From Thiohalobacter sp. (GTDB lineage Bacteria; Pseudomonadota; Gammaproteobacteria; Thiohalobacterales; Thiohalobacteraceae), in assembly GCF_027000115.1 (NCBI RefSeq), contig NZ_JALTON010000002.1, positions 1 through 64,000 of the forward strand: a stretch of 64,000 nucleotides of DNA, read 5' to 3'. Of this stretch, positions 30,457 through 40,965 are shown one piece after another. The position numbers and the translations under genes are program-made. Within the stretch, counting starts at the first letter, position 1. Each line of letters begins with the position of its first letter. The notes under the pieces are model-generated. The model was given only the letters and a program-made list of their open reading frames with translations, ran no database searches and was not told the origin of the DNA.

Positions 30457-32067
30457 TTACTGCAGGAGCTGCAGCGCGAGCTGGGGCACCGCATTGGCCT
30501 GGGCCAGCATGGCCACGCCGGCCTGCTGCAGGATCTGCATCCGGGTCATGTTGGCCGTCTCGGCCGCGAAGTCCGTGTCCCGGATCCGCGAGCGCGCGGC
30601 CGACAGGTTCTCGGACGTGGTCTGCAGGTTGGCGATGGTGGTCTCCACCCGGTTCTGGACGGCACCCAGCCTGGCGCGGGAGCTGTTGATGGTATCCAGC
30701 GCCGCATCCACCGCCAGGATCGCCGCGTTGGCGCCGGACACGTCCGAGATATCCACGGCGGAGATGGAGCCCGTGGCGCTCACGGTGGCCGAACCGAAAC
30801 CGAGCAGGGCCTGGCCTGAATTGAAGGTGATGTTGTCGCTGGACTGCAGTGTCACCTGCCCTTTGAAGGTCAGGTTCTGAGTTACGGAACCACTATCATC
30901 GCCAGCCGTTTCCGCCGCAAGGGGGTTGCTACTGAATACCGTAGCCAAGGTACCACTAGACCCCGCTGCAGTGGTGTTGTCATTAAAAGCTATGGTTTCC
31001 GAAACCACGATATCGCGCCCGTCGTCTGCCTGCAACTGGAGCGCTCCAGCCGAGGTGATGGTCGCGGTAATACCGGTGTCGAACTGCTTGCTGTTGATGG
31101 CATCGACCGCCGCCTGCATGCTGATGGTGTTGGTCGTACCGTCCAGCGTGGTCCCGCTGAAGATCTGCTCGCCGTTGATGGTCAGGGTATAGGAGAGCGT
31201 ATCCGTAGCTCCAAACGTAATACCGCTGGCATCCAGGAAATTGTCTGCGCTGGCCTCGGCAAAGGTCTGGGTGTTGTCAGCGACTGCTGTCACGCCGGCG
31301 ATGTTGCTGTCGTTGATGGCCCGGGCCTTGGCATAGGCGCTGGTATCACCCTGATAGGTCAGGTTGGCACCGACATAATCCACTGAGTCGTTGACGGGTT
31401 TACCATTGATCTGCAGATTCCCGCCGGAGATGGCGTTGCCGTCGACGCCAGTATAATTCTGGGCATCAGACTGCAGGGTAGTGGCTGCGAAACCACCGCC
31501 TGCCCCGGCAGCCGTACCCGCGGAATAACTCTGATCACTGCTGGCATTCACATAGGCGCCGATATCGTCGGTGCGCATGCTGTCCACGCTGACGCTGAGG
31601 GTCTGGTTGGCGTTGGCGCCCACCTGGAACTGCTGGGCGGTGAAGGTGCCATCCAGCAGCTTGAGGCCGTTGAACTCGGTGGTGGTGGAGATGCGGTCCA
31701 GCTCCTCGACGAGCTGGTTGACCTCTTCCTGCAGGGCGGCGCGGTCGGAGGCCGAGTTGGTGGAGTTGGCCGACTGGATCGCCAGCTCGCGGATGCGCTG
31801 CAGGATGTCGGTGGCCGACGACATGGCGCCCTCGGCGGTCTGGGCCAGGGAGATGGCGTCGTTGGCGTTGCGCGCCGCCTGGTTCAGGCCGCGGATCTGT
31901 GCGCTCATGCGCTCGGAAATGGCCAGGCCGGCGGCGTCGTCCTTGGCGCTGTTGATGCGCAGGCCCGAGGACAGGCGCTGGATGGAAGTCGCCAGGGAGG
32001 TCTGGCTGCGGGTCAGGTTGCGCTGGGCGTTCAGCGACATGACGTTGGTATTGATGACCTGAGGCAT
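30457..32067 (-). CDS. fliC: Flagellin FliC
   Basis: This is the filament subunit. I chose the ATG at 32067 because flagellins begin [17 protein letters not shown]; the frame extends 28 codons upstream without similarity. The 536-residue protein has the conserved N-terminal D0/D1 ([19 protein letters not shown]), a long variable centre, and the C-terminal D1/D0 ending in [12 protein letters not shown]. The centre (about 30880-31560) is visibly richer in A/T than its ends. Expression should depend on FliA, and a strong sigma-28 site lies 100 nt upstream. Confidence 0.97.
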   Translation of the reverse strand: MPQVINTNVMSLNAQRNLTRSQTSLATSIQRLSSGLRINSAKDDAAGLAISERMSAQIRGLNQAARNANDAISLAQTAEGAMSSATDILQRIRELAIQSANSTNSASDRAALQEEVNQLVEELDRISTTTEFNGLKLLDGTFTAQQFQVGANANQTLSVSVDSMRTDDIGAYVNASSDQSYSAGTAAGAGGGFAATTLQSDAQNYTGVDGNAISGGNLQINGKPVNDSVDYVGANLTYQGDTSAYAKARAINDSNIAGVTAVADNTQTFAEASADNFLDASGITFGATDTLSYTLTINGEQIFSGTTLDGTTNTISMQAAVDAINSKQFDTGITATITSAGALQLQADDGRDIVVSETIAFNDNTTAAGSSGTLATVFSSNPLAAETAGDDSGSVTQNLTFKGQVTLQSSDNITFNSGQALLGFGSATVSATGSISAVDISDVSGANAAILAVDAALDTINSSRARLGAVQNRVETTIANLQTTSENLSAARSRIRDTDFAAETANMTRMQILQQAGVAMLAQANAVPQLALQLLQ

Positions 32068-32169
32068 GATCTGCTCTCCTCGTTTTCGTGCCCGGTCAGC
32101 GGCTTGCGCGATCCGGGTCTTGAACCTTGACGGATATGCCCGTGCGGACATTCACCGTCCCCGACTGTG

Positions 32170-32196
32170 TCAACGGCCGCCCGAGGCAAAACTTTA
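32170..32196 (-). promoter_or_regulatory. Sigma-28 promoter for fliC-flaG
   Basis: The minus strand has TAAAGTTT - 11 nt - GCCGTTGA. The -35 is a perfect match to the FliA consensus and the -10 matches 6 of 8. It is about 100 nt before the flagellin ATG. Confidence 0.85.
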
Positions 32197-32234
32197 ACCC
32201 GCGTATTGCACCTCAGGGGTGGGGATGACGGCGG
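32195..32234. repeat. Solo element end related to the 14770-15029 repeat
   Basis: Read on the plus strand, TAACCCGCGTATTGCACC followed by CAGGGG-TGGGGATGA-CGGCGG aligns closely with the right end of the 260-bp element read inward (TAGCCCGCATATTGCACC, AGGGGCTGCGGATGATGGCGG). The remainder of the element is not recognisable. It abuts the -35 box of the fliC promoter. Confidence 0.6.
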
Positions 32235-32256
32235 CTCCGGGAAAACGGCAGGCCGG

Positions 32257-32278
32257 ATCAGGCCCGAAGGGCCGTGAT
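32257..32278 (-). terminator. Hairpin downstream of flgL (weak terminator candidate)
   Basis: On the minus strand ATCA-C-GGCCC-TTC-GGGCC-TGAT forms a 9-bp stem with one bulged C, 46 nt after the flgL stop. A TTTT lies about 10 nt further on, which is far for an intrinsic terminator. Confidence 0.35.
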
Positions 32279-32323
32279 CCAACGGGCGCGGGCCAGTTCC
32301 ATCCCGCGCGAGGGGATGCGGAA

Positions 32324-33232
32324 TCAGAGGAAGTTGAACAGCGAGAGGCCGCTGACCTTGACGTAGGCCTGCTGGGCGGCCTGGAGAACAACCATCTGGC
32401 GGTTGAGTTCGGTGGCGGCCTCGGCGATGTCGAGGTCCTCGATGCGGGAGCGCGTCTCGCGCAGCCGCACCAGGAAGCCCTCGTTGACATCCTGTTCCCG
32501 GTCCAGGGCGTTGAGCCGGGCGCCGACCCGGGCGCGGGTTGCCAGCACGCGCTCCAGGGCGTTGTCGATCTCGGTGAGGCTGTTTCCGCCGGGATTGTCG
32601 GCGTCGAGATCGGCGGCGAGCCGGTAGAGGCTGGTGAACACATCCTGATAGGCGGTGCCGGTGGCGTCCGGCACCTTCATGAAGACCTCCAGCCCGGAGT
32701 CGCTGTCGGCGACGCGCCTCGAGCTGCCCACCTGCAGGCTGCGCTGACCCTGGTCGCCGGCGTAGGCGAAGCTGCCCCCGCCATTGTCGACGAAGGGCCG
32801 GGTGCCGGTCCGGGTGCCGGCGAACAGGTAGTCGCCGTTGCCGTCGCGGGTGTTGGCCAACGCGAGCAGCTCGTCGAGCAGTTCCCGGATCTCGACCGCG
32901 ACAGCCTGCCGGTCTTGTGCGGTGAGGGTATCATTGAGTCCCTGCACGGTCAGTTCGCGCGCCCGTTGCAACAGGTTGTCGACATTGCCGAGCACGGTAT
33001 CTTCCAGCTCCAGGCGATTGCGCGCGGCCAGGATGTTTTGCTGGAACTGCTCGGTGCGCGCTATGGCCTCGGAAAGCCCGACCACCTGGGCGGCCGCGGT
33101 GGGATCGTCCGAGGGATCGAGAAAGCGCCGGCCGGTGGAGAGCTGCATCTGGCTTTCGAACACCCTTTGCTGCTGTTCCAGCATGGCGTCGACGCCGCCC
33201 TGGTAGAAGGTCGCGGAAGAGAGTCGGATCAT
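32324..33232 (-). CDS. flgL: Hook-filament junction protein FlgL
   Basis: FlgL (HAP3) is the second junction protein between hook and filament. The 302 residues have flagellin-like ends (MIRLSSATFYQGGVDAMLEQQ-like start, C-terminal LNRQMVVLQAAQQAYVKVSGLSLFNFL-like helix). It follows flgK by 3 nt and is the last gene of the flg run. Confidence 0.94.
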   Translation of the reverse strand: MIRLSSATFYQGGVDAMLEQQQRVFESQMQLSTGRRFLDPSDDPTAAAQVVGLSEAIARTEQFQQNILAARNRLELEDTVLGNVDNLLQRARELTVQGLNDTLTAQDRQAVAVEIRELLDELLALANTRDGNGDYLFAGTRTGTRPFVDNGGGSFAYAGDQGQRSLQVGSSRRVADSDSGLEVFMKVPDATGTAYQDVFTSLYRLAADLDADNPGGNSLTEIDNALERVLATRARVGARLNALDREQDVNEGFLVRLRETRSRIEDLDIAEAATELNRQMVVLQAAQQAYVKVSGLSLFNFL

Positions 33233-33235
33233 GGC

Positions 33236-35170
33236 CTACCTCTGGGTCGCCGAGAGCAGGGCCTGGAACATGGTGTCGGCCACCGTGATGACCTGGGCCA
33301 TGGCCTGGTAGGCCTGCTGGTAGCGCAGGAGGTTGGCGGCCTCCTCGTCAAGGTTGACGCCCTGCACCGAGTCCCGCTGCTCGCGTGCGTGCTCGTTGAG
33401 TTTCGTCTGCGCATCACGGTTGATCTCGGCCTGGCGGGTGCGGGTGGCGCTGTCCGACAGCAGCCGGGCATAGGCGCCCTGCAGGTTGGCGGTGCCGTTT
33501 TCGGTCAGCAGCGCCGTCTGCAGATCGCCCAGTGCCAGGGCGTTGGCGTTGTCTCCGATCCCGCCGGTGTTGGCGTCGATGACGAACTGGTCGTTGGTGA
33601 GCGGGTTGCCATCGATGGTGAAGGTGATGCCGGCAACCGTGTAGCTGCTGCCGGCATCGGTCGCCGGGTCGTAGCCGAGGGTGTAGTTGTTGCCGCCCAG
33701 CGTATAGCTGAACAGGTTCGTGCTGTCGTCGTAGGTGAAGGTGATGGGCGCGCCCAGCGCGCTGAAGGTCGAATCCACCGACTGGAAACCGAAACGGCCG
33801 GTCCCGGTATTGACGGGCAGGCCGTTGGCGTTGGTCGCCTCGGTGATGCGCACCGGCGCCGCGGCGGCGATGCGGCGCGCGTCGCCGATCAGCAGGGCAA
33901 TGTCATCGGCCCCGTCGCGGGTCGGCCGGATCTGGAAGGAATCGCCGGCATTGGGCGTGCCGCCCACCACGATGCTCAGGCCATCAGCGGTGAAGGGCGA
34001 GGCAACGGTGCCCGCGCCGCTGAGGGCCACGGCGTTGCCGTCGCTGTCGGTCAGGGACCAGGCGGATCCGTCCCAGGAAAGGACATAGTCCTTTGTGGTC
34101 AGCCGGTCGAGATTGGCGGTGTCGTAGCTCACGGTCAGGGTGCCGGTACCGCCGTTGCCACTGTGGGCCGACCAGGCCGGAGCGGCCGACTGGAAGAACG
34201 GCCCGCCCGGGTTGCCGTCCAGGTCCATGCCGAGCTGGTGCCGGGCGTTGAACTCGTTGGCCAGCACCACGCCGATGCGCCCGATGGCATTCTGCGCGGG
34301 ATCCAGTATCTCGTCGCGAAAGGCCAGCAGCCCGGCCAGCTTGCCGCCCGTGATGTTGGGCGTAATGGTGGTGGAGAGATTGCCGACGCTGTACTGGATT
34401 TCCTTGTGATTGGCGTCATAGGGGCTGCCCGTCACCGACAGGGTGCCTGCCGAGCCGCCGGTGACCAGTGACTGGCCGTTGCCGATGAAGACATTCAGGG
34501 TGCCGTCGTCCTGTTGCACCGTCTTGACCGAGACAAAGGCGGACAGTTGCTCGATCATGCGGTCGCGCCGGTCCAGCAGATCGTTGGGCGGATTGCCGCC
34601 AGCGCGCCCGGTCGCCACCACGATATCCTCGTTGATATCGGCAATGGACTGGCTGAGGCTGTTGATTTCGGCCACCATCGACTCGAGCTGGCCATTGAGG
34701 TCGCGGCGCACGCTGGTGATCTGGTCGTCCAGGTAGCCGAAGCGCCCGACCAGGGACTCGGCCTCGGTGAGCAGGAGCTGCCGCTCCGGGATCGAGGCCG
34801 GATTGTCCGCCAGGGTCTGCACCGCCTGAAAGAAGCGCTCCAGTCCGCCGTTCAGGCCGGCCACCGGATCGCCAAGCACATCCGAGACACGCCCCGCGAA
34901 CTGCTCGTAGATGGCGTAACGCTCGCTCGACGACGTGGTATCGCGCACCCGCTCGGTCAGGAACTGGTCATAGGTCCGCCGGATGGAATCGATGGTGACC
35001 CCGCTGCCGATGTAGCCGCCGCCCGTGAACTGCGGTATCTGCGCACTGAGGTCCACCCGCTGGCGGGTATAGCCGGGCGTGTTGGCATTGGCGATGTTCT
35101 GCCCCGTCGTGCTCAGCAGCGCCTGGTAGGCGAGCAGTCCCGAGGTGGCGGTTCCGAAGATGGTGGACAT
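33236..35170 (-). CDS. flgK: Hook-filament junction protein FlgK
   Basis: FlgK (HAP1) is the first hook-associated protein after hook completion. The 644 residues start with TIFGTATSGLLAYQALLSTTGQNIANANTPGY, the basal-body rod/hook motif, and end with the family's EEAANLLRYQQAYQAMAQVI. The middle is a variable domain. It follows flgJ by 2 nt. Confidence 0.96.
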   Translation of the reverse strand: MSTIFGTATSGLLAYQALLSTTGQNIANANTPGYTRQRVDLSAQIPQFTGGGYIGSGVTIDSIRRTYDQFLTERVRDTTSSSERYAIYEQFAGRVSDVLGDPVAGLNGGLERFFQAVQTLADNPASIPERQLLLTEAESLVGRFGYLDDQITSVRRDLNGQLESMVAEINSLSQSIADINEDIVVATGRAGGNPPNDLLDRRDRMIEQLSAFVSVKTVQQDDGTLNVFIGNGQSLVTGGSAGTLSVTGSPYDANHKEIQYSVGNLSTTITPNITGGKLAGLLAFRDEILDPAQNAIGRIGVVLANEFNARHQLGMDLDGNPGGPFFQSAAPAWSAHSGNGGTGTLTVSYDTANLDRLTTKDYVLSWDGSAWSLTDSDGNAVALSGAGTVASPFTADGLSIVVGGTPNAGDSFQIRPTRDGADDIALLIGDARRIAAAAPVRITEATNANGLPVNTGTGRFGFQSVDSTFSALGAPITFTYDDSTNLFSYTLGGNNYTLGYDPATDAGSSYTVAGITFTIDGNPLTNDQFVIDANTGGIGDNANALALGDLQTALLTENGTANLQGAYARLLSDSATRTRQAEINRDAQTKLNEHAREQRDSVQGVNLDEEAANLLRYQQAYQAMAQVITVADTMFQALLSATQR

Positions 35171-35172
35171 GC

Positions 35173-36183
35173 TCAGTCGACTCCCTGTTCATCGACCATG
35201 GCGAGCCGCCGCGGTCCCTGCAGTGCCGCGAGCGCGTCCCGCAGTTCGGGGCCGCGATAGATGCGCATTACCTTGTCCGCATAGGCCGGATCGGTGGCAT
35301 AGCCGGCATCGGCGATCGCCCGCACATAGGACTCGGCGTCACCGGCCCGCGCCAGCGCCTCTCGATACCGCGTGCTGCCGCGAATGAAGGCGGCATAGTC
35401 GGCCATGCTGTCGGCGGGCGATGCGTAGGCGCGGAAGACGGCGCGCTCCCGGTTCACCACGCCATCACGGTACTCCAGGGTGCCGCTGCCGACACGCTCG
35501 CCCGCCCAGCGCCGGTCGGCCTTGATGCCGAACAGGTTGTAGCTGGGGCGACCATCCTCGTGGCGGGGCATGCGCCGGCCCCAGCCGGATTCCAGTGCGG
35601 CCTGGGCAATCAGAACCGCGGGATCCACCCCCAGCCCGGCGGCAGCCTCGCGGGCATGCGGCCACAGGCTGCGCACAAATTCGGCCGGGGTTCCGGGTGG
35701 CCAGTCGAGCGCCGCGTCCGGGGCCGCGGCGCGCGTCTCGCCGGAAGAAAAAGCGGTCCGGGGTGCCACCCTCCCTGGCGGCATCCGCGGACCCGTGGGT
35801 GCCGAAGGCGACCCACCGACGGGGGGTATGGCAAAGGGGTCCGAGGGCGATCGGGGTCGGGCCTCGGCCGCACTGCCGCCGCCGAGCTGGCGCACCAGCA
35901 TGTCGGCAAGACCGAGCCCCCTGCCCTTCGTGAGTTCCAGACCGATCTGCTGGTCGTACATGCCCTGGTAGAAACGGGTCTGGTCGTTGTCCAGGAATCC
36001 GTCGCCCAGGCTCGCCTCGCGCATGCTCTTGAGCACCATGTTGACGAACAGGGCCTCGAACTGCCCGGCCACCTTGCGCAGGGTCTCCGGGTCGCGCCCG
36101 CCGTCCGCGCGCACCTGGCCCCGCAGGGCGGCAAGGCCCTGGAGATCGGTGTAGACGGAAGGATCGGCGGACAGGCCCATCAT
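35173..36183 (-). CDS. flgJ: Rod assembly protein / peptidoglycan hydrolase FlgJ
   Basis: FlgJ is exported to the periplasm, caps the growing rod and opens the peptidoglycan. The 336 residues have the N-terminal rod domain (FEALFVNMVLKSMREASLGDG), a Pro-rich linker, and a C-terminal glucosaminidase domain with the catalytic Glu in AQAALESGWGRR and YNLFGIKAD. Both halves are intact. Confidence 0.96.
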   Translation of the reverse strand: MMGLSADPSVYTDLQGLAALRGQVRADGGRDPETLRKVAGQFEALFVNMVLKSMREASLGDGFLDNDQTRFYQGMYDQQIGLELTKGRGLGLADMLVRQLGGGSAAEARPRSPSDPFAIPPVGGSPSAPTGPRMPPGRVAPRTAFSSGETRAAAPDAALDWPPGTPAEFVRSLWPHAREAAAGLGVDPAVLIAQAALESGWGRRMPRHEDGRPSYNLFGIKADRRWAGERVGSGTLEYRDGVVNRERAVFRAYASPADSMADYAAFIRGSTRYREALARAGDAESYVRAIADAGYATDPAYADKVMRIYRGPELRDALAALQGPRRLAMVDEQGVD

Positions 36184-36193
36184 TGTTGCATCC

Positions 36194-37306
36194 TCAGAGC
36201 ACGATCAGCTCGGCGCGCAGCGCACCGGCCTCCTTCAGCGCTTCGAGTATCGCCACCAGGTCACCGGGCGCGGCCCCGACCCGGTTGACCGCCAGCACGA
36301 TGTCGTTGAGCGTGACGCCGGGCTCGAACAGGAACATGCGCCGGCCCGACTCTTCCACGGTCACGTCGCTGGAGGGGGTGACCACGGTCTGCCCGGCGGA
36401 CAGCGGCGCGGGCTGGCTGACCTGCATGTCCTCGGTGATGGTCACGGTCAGGCTGCCGTGGGCGACCGCCGCCGGCATGACCCGTACATGGCTGCCGATC
36501 ACCACGGTGCCGGTACGGGAGTTGACGATCACCCGCGCCGGCGCGTCGCCCGGCATCACCTCGATGTTTTCCAGCATGGAGACGAAGGCCACCCGCTGGG
36601 CCGGATCGCGCGGCGCGTTGACGCGCACCGAGGAGGCGTCCAGGGGCCGCGCGGTGCCGGGGCCGACAGTGCGGTTTATGGACTCGGCCAGCCGGTTGGC
36701 CGTGGTGAAATCGGCCGTGTGCAGGTTCAGGGTCAGGCTGTCGCCCCGCGCGAAGGGCGAGCTGACCTCGCGCTCTACCGTCGCGCCGTTCGGGATGCGG
36801 CCGACGCTGGGTACGTTGACCGTGATGCGCGAGCCATCGCTGCCCTCTGCGCTGAGCCCGCCGACCACCAGGTTGCCCTGGGCCATGGCATAGACCTGCC
36901 CGTCGGCACCCTTGAGGGGGGTCATCAGCAAGGTGCCCCCGCGCAGGCTCTTGGCGTCGCCGATCGAGGAAACGGTGACATCGATGGTCTGGCCGCGCTT
37001 GGCGAAGGGCGGCAGGGTGGCGCTGATGGTGACTGCGGCGACGTTCTTGGGCTTGGCATTGAGATCGGGCGGCACGGTGACGCCGAACCTGGCCAGCATG
37101 CTCTTGATGCTCTGCAGGGTATAGGGCACCTGCTGGGTCTTGTCACCGGTGCCGCTGAGCCCGACCACGATACCGTAGCCGACAAGCTGGTTGTCGCGCA
37201 CGCCGGCCACGGCGGCAATGTCCTTGACCCGCTCGGCCAGGACCTGGCCCACGGCCAGCGGGAACAGCATTCCCAGGAGCACGAGTCTTTGAATCAGCCT
37301 GTTCAT
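36194..37306 (-). CDS. flgI: Flagellar P-ring protein FlgI
   Basis: FlgI forms the periplasmic P ring around the rod. The 370 residues start with a Sec signal peptide (cleavage near [11 protein letters not shown]), followed by the conserved [16 protein letters not shown] and the C-terminal [24 protein letters not shown]. Its partner flgA is at 44875. Confidence 0.97.
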   Translation of the reverse strand: MNRLIQRLVLLGMLFPLAVGQVLAERVKDIAAVAGVRDNQLVGYGIVVGLSGTGDKTQQVPYTLQSIKSMLARFGVTVPPDLNAKPKNVAAVTISATLPPFAKRGQTIDVTVSSIGDAKSLRGGTLLMTPLKGADGQVYAMAQGNLVVGGLSAEGSDGSRITVNVPSVGRIPNGATVEREVSSPFARGDSLTLNLHTADFTTANRLAESINRTVGPGTARPLDASSVRVNAPRDPAQRVAFVSMLENIEVMPGDAPARVIVNSRTGTVVIGSHVRVMPAAVAHGSLTVTITEDMQVSQPAPLSAGQTVVTPSSDVTVEESGRRMFLFEPGVTLNDIVLAVNRVGAAPGDLVAILEALKEAGALRAELIVL

Positions 37307-37325
37307 GTTGGTCTCTCCCCCGCCT

Positions 37326-38042
37326 TCAGAACGGCCATATGGGGCTGTTGAAGAAGCGCGTCAGCCAGCCCATGGTGTTGGCATCGGCCAGGGTGCCGCG
37401 TCCGCTGTAGGTGATGCGGGCATCGGCGACCTGGCTCGACAGCACCGTGTTGTCCGCCTTGACGTCCTCGGGTCGCACGATGCCGGAAATCTGGATGTAC
37501 TCGTCGCCCTGGTTCAGGGTCAGCCACTTTTCCCCGCGCACATAGAGGTTGCCGTTGGGCAGGACCTCGGCCACGGTGACACTGATGTTGCCGGTCAGGC
37601 TGTTGGACTGCTGGCTGTCACCCGAGCCGTCGAACTCGTTGGTCGAGTCCATGGCCGTGCCCAGCGTGCGGGTGCTGTCCTTGAGCCCCGGCAACAGCGG
37701 CACGTCGTAGCGCAGCGCCGAGCCCAGCAGGGTCGGATTGGCCGTATTGACCTTGGTCTCCTTGCTGGTGCTGGTGGTGGCCTTCTTGCTGGCCTGGGTC
37801 TTCTCCTGCAGGACGATGGTCAGGATGTCCCCGACCCGGCGCGCGGTCCGATCCTCGAACAGCGCCAGACCGTAGCCCGGCTGGTAGATGGCACCGTCGG
37901 TCTGTGCCGGCGGCGCGGGCACCGGCGGCATGGCGGCGCGGTAGTTGCCGGGCGCCACCGACTGGCTGGCACAACCACCCAGCAGCAGGGCGTACAGCGC
38001 CAGTACCGTAGTGACGAGGCTGTTCCGGGCTTCAGCGTTCAT
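37326..38042 (-). CDS. flgH: Flagellar L-ring lipoprotein FlgH
   Basis: FlgH forms the outer-membrane L ring. The 238 residues carry a lipoprotein signal with lipobox LLGGC (Cys at about 24), the motif [18 protein letters not shown] and the C-terminal [22 protein letters not shown]. It is 19 nt from both neighbours. Confidence 0.96.
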   Translation of the reverse strand: MNAEARNSLVTTVLALYALLLGGCASQSVAPGNYRAAMPPVPAPPAQTDGAIYQPGYGLALFEDRTARRVGDILTIVLQEKTQASKKATTSTSKETKVNTANPTLLGSALRYDVPLLPGLKDSTRTLGTAMDSTNEFDGSGDSQQSNSLTGNISVTVAEVLPNGNLYVRGEKWLTLNQGDEYIQISGIVRPEDVKADNTVLSSQVADARITYSGRGTLADANTMGWLTRFFNSPIWPF

Positions 38043-38060
38043 TGGCCTGTCCCGCGTTCA

Positions 38061-38846
38061 TCAGAGGTTGTTGTTGACGTACTGCAGCATGCGATCGCTG
38101 GTCGAGATGGCCTTGGAGTTCATCTCATAGGCGCGCTGGGTCTCGATCATGTTCACCAGTTCCTCGACCACGTTCACGTTGGAAGTTTCCAACGCGCCCT
38201 GGACGAGGGTACCCATGCCGCTGATCCCGGGATTGCCGGTGATGGGCGCGCCGCTGGAAGCCGTTTCCAGGAACAGGCTGTCGCCGATGGGCTGCAGGCC
38301 GGTGGGGTTGATGAAGTCGGCAAGCTGGATATTGCCAAGCTGGGTCGGTGCCGCCTGCCCCGAGATCTGCACCGACACCGTGCCGTCCGAGCCGATGGTC
38401 ACGCTCTGCGCATTCTCGGGAATGGTGATGGAAGGCTGGATCAGGTTGCCGTTGGCCGTGACCAGTTGCCCGGTGGCATCGGTCATCAGGGCGCCGCTGC
38501 GGGTGTAGGCCAGGGTGCCGTCGGGCAGCAGCACCTGCAGGAAGCCGCGGCCGGAGATGGCGACATCGAGGCTGTTGTTGGTCTGCACGATGTTGCCCTG
38601 GGTGTGCAGCTTCTGTGTGGCGACCGCGCGCACGCCGGTGCCCATCATGAAGCCGGAGGGCAACTGGGTATCCTGCGAGGCCTGGGCACCGGCCTGGCGC
38701 ACGTTCTGGTAGAGCAGATCCTCGAACAGCGCGCGGTCCTTCTTGAAACCGGTGGTGTTGACATTGGCCAGGTTATTGGAGATGACGCTCATGCGCGTCT
38801 GCTGCGCCTCCAGGCCCGTCATCGCAACCCACATTGCCTTGTTCAT
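38061..38846 (-). CDS. flgG: Distal rod protein FlgG
   Basis: FlgG makes the distal rod. The 261 residues show the rod/hook N-terminus ([10 protein letters not shown]-type start [30 protein letters not shown]), the flagellar basal-body middle and the C-terminal [21 protein letters not shown]. Confidence 0.97.
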   Translation of the reverse strand: MNKAMWVAMTGLEAQQTRMSVISNNLANVNTTGFKKDRALFEDLLYQNVRQAGAQASQDTQLPSGFMMGTGVRAVATQKLHTQGNIVQTNNSLDVAISGRGFLQVLLPDGTLAYTRSGALMTDATGQLVTANGNLIQPSITIPENAQSVTIGSDGTVSVQISGQAAPTQLGNIQLADFINPTGLQPIGDSLFLETASSGAPITGNPGISGMGTLVQGALETSNVNVVEELVNMIETQRAYEMNSKAISTSDRMLQYVNNNL

Positions 38847-38882
38847 TGCCTTTCTCCCGTCTCGATTTCAGTGCCGGCCGCG

Positions 38883-39626
38883 TCAGCCGGAGATATTCAT
38901 CAACCGCGCGGACGCGGCATCGTTGTCGCGCGCGGCCTCCATGATCTTGGTCTGGGCCTCGAACTGGCGGGCCAGGCTCATCATGTTCATCAGCGCCTCG
39001 ACGGCATTGACGTTGCTGGACTCCAGCGCCCCGCTCACCAGCCGCACGCTGGCATCGGCCGCTGCCGGAACCCCGTCACGGGTACGCAGCAGGCCATCGG
39101 CACCCTTGACCAGGATGGCCGGATCCGGGGCCACCAGCTTGATGCGGCCGATGACCGCGAGTTCGCTGGCCGCCTGCCCGATCGGTCGCACGGACAGGGT
39201 GCCGTCCTCGGCGATCTCGAGCTTCTCGGAGGGCGGCACGACCAGGAGACCGCCATCGCCCACCACGGGATGACCGGCGGATGTTTCCAGGACACCCTCG
39301 GGGGACAGCCTGAGATCCCCGGCACGGGTATAGGCCTCGCTGCCATCCGGCGCCTGCACGGCCAGCCAGCCCTGGCCGTTGATGGCCACGTCCAGCTCGC
39401 GACCGGTCGCCCGGATGGCACCCTTGTCGTGGTCCACCGCCGGCGTCTCGTTGGTCGCATACACCCGGCTTGGATACACAGGGCCGTATACCGGCCGCGA
39501 CCGGGCCGCCGCGAGGTCGGCCTGAAAACCGGTGGTGGCGACGTTGGCCAGGTTGTTGGCATTGATCGCCTGGCGCTCCATGATCTGGCTGGCACCACTG
39601 GCGGCGATGTAGAGCATGCGGTCCAT
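38883..39626 (-). CDS. flgF: Proximal rod protein FlgF
   Basis: FlgF is a proximal rod subunit. The 247 residues have the rod start with INANNLANVATTGFQADLA and the C-terminal NAVEALMNMMSLARQFEAQTKIM. It lies between flgE and flgG as usual. Confidence 0.96.
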   Translation of the reverse strand: MDRMLYIAASGASQIMERQAINANNLANVATTGFQADLAAARSRPVYGPVYPSRVYATNETPAVDHDKGAIRATGRELDVAINGQGWLAVQAPDGSEAYTRAGDLRLSPEGVLETSAGHPVVGDGGLLVVPPSEKLEIAEDGTLSVRPIGQAASELAVIGRIKLVAPDPAILVKGADGLLRTRDGVPAAADASVRLVSGALESSNVNAVEALMNMMSLARQFEAQTKIMEAARDNDAASARLMNISG

Positions 39627-39648
39627 GGTCGGTCAGCGCCTCTCAGCC

Positions 39649-40950
39649 CTAGCGGATATTGATGATGGTCTGGGTAACGGTATCGGCGGTGCTGATCACC
39701 TGCGAGTTGGCCTGGAAGTTGCGCTGGGCCGTGATCAGGTTGATCAACTGTTCCGCGATATCCACGTTAGACGCCTCCAGCGCGCCGGACTGCACCAGGC
39801 CGAAACTGGCGGTTCCGGCCTCGCCGACCAGCCGGTCGCCCGAGGCGAAGGTCTCGGCCCAGTTGGTGTCACCCAACTGGCGCAGGCCCTGCACGTTGGG
39901 GAAGTTGGCCAGCGCGATCTTGCCCAGCGCCGTGGACTGGCCGTTGGTGTAGCGCGCCGAAACGACACCGGTGTCGGAGATGTCCAGGCCGGTGAGACGA
40001 CCCGTCGAGAAACCGTCCTGGCTCAGGCCGTTCACGGCGAAGTCGCTGCCGTACTGGGTCATGTCGTTATAGTCGAGGTCCAGGGCCAGCGGCGCTGCGC
40101 CGGTGGTGCCGGCCAGCGACAGATTGTCGTAGTCGATTACGCCGGCGGTACCCGAGGAATTCGCGGTGTCCAGGCTGCCGTCGGTGTTGAACACCAGCGT
40201 GGCATAGCTGTCGGCACCACCGTTGAAAGTCACGTTCTGCGCCGTACCCGAGCCGTCGTCCACGTACAGCCAGCTGTACCAGGTGTTGGCTGCGTTGGGG
40301 TCCTTGAGGTAGTAGGTCGTCGCGGTATGCTCGGTACCCAGCGAGTCGAATACCGTGAAGGAGGTCGAGTAGTCGTAGGTAGCGGCATTGCTGGGCGAAA
40401 AGGCGGCAATGGCGGCGGCCGTGGACGCGGCCGTGGCCCCGGCCGAGGTGTCACCGGCGTCCAGGTTGATGGCCAGGTCCACGTCGACGGTTGCCTGCGG
40501 CGCGCCTTCGGTCAGCGATATCCGCAGGTCGTTCAGCGAGCCGGTATTGAAGGTATTGGTGTTGCCGATGGGCGAGAAGACCTGCAGGCGCTGGCCCGAG
40601 GCATTGACCACGTAGCCCTCGCGGTCGATGCCAAAGGAACCCGCGCGGGTATAGATGTTGGTGCCGCCGTCGCTGAGCACGAAGAAGCCCTCGCCGTTGA
40701 TCGCCAGGTCGAGATTGTTGTTGGTGAACTCTATGTTGCCCTGGGAAAACTGCTGGGCCACGCTCGACAGGCGCACGCCGCCGCCGACCGCGGTGTTGCT
40801 GACACCGCCCAGCGAGGTTGCGTAGACATCCGCGAACTCGGCGCGCGAGGACTTGAAGCCGTTGGTGCTGGCGTTGGCGATGTTGTTGCCGGTGACCTTG
40901 AGGTCCGAGGAAGCGGCATTGAGTCCGCTGAGTGCAATCCGGAAAGGCAT
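39649..40950 (-). CDS. flgE: Hook protein FlgE
   Basis: FlgE is the hook subunit. The 433 residues have the N-terminal ALSGLNAASSDLKVTGNNIANA, a Thr/Ser/Asp-rich central domain and the C-terminal VDIAEQLINLITAQRNFQANSQ. Length is typical. It follows flgD by 15 nt. Confidence 0.97.
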   Translation of the reverse strand: MPFRIALSGLNAASSDLKVTGNNIANASTNGFKSSRAEFADVYATSLGGVSNTAVGGGVRLSSVAQQFSQGNIEFTNNNLDLAINGEGFFVLSDGGTNIYTRAGSFGIDREGYVVNASGQRLQVFSPIGNTNTFNTGSLNDLRISLTEGAPQATVDVDLAINLDAGDTSAGATAASTAAAIAAFSPSNAATYDYSTSFTVFDSLGTEHTATTYYLKDPNAANTWYSWLYVDDGSGTAQNVTFNGGADSYATLVFNTDGSLDTANSSGTAGVIDYDNLSLAGTTGAAPLALDLDYNDMTQYGSDFAVNGLSQDGFSTGRLTGLDISDTGVVSARYTNGQSTALGKIALANFPNVQGLRQLGDTNWAETFASGDRLVGEAGTASFGLVQSGALEASNVDIAEQLINLITAQRNFQANSQVISTADTVTQTIINIR

Positions 40951-40965
40951 GGTGTTCCCTCCTCG

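Noticed and set aside
32219-34471. Plus-strand 750-codon open frame opposite flgL and flgK
   Set aside because: It is a shadow of flgL/flgK; the composition is Gly/Val/His-rich and no motif is seen.
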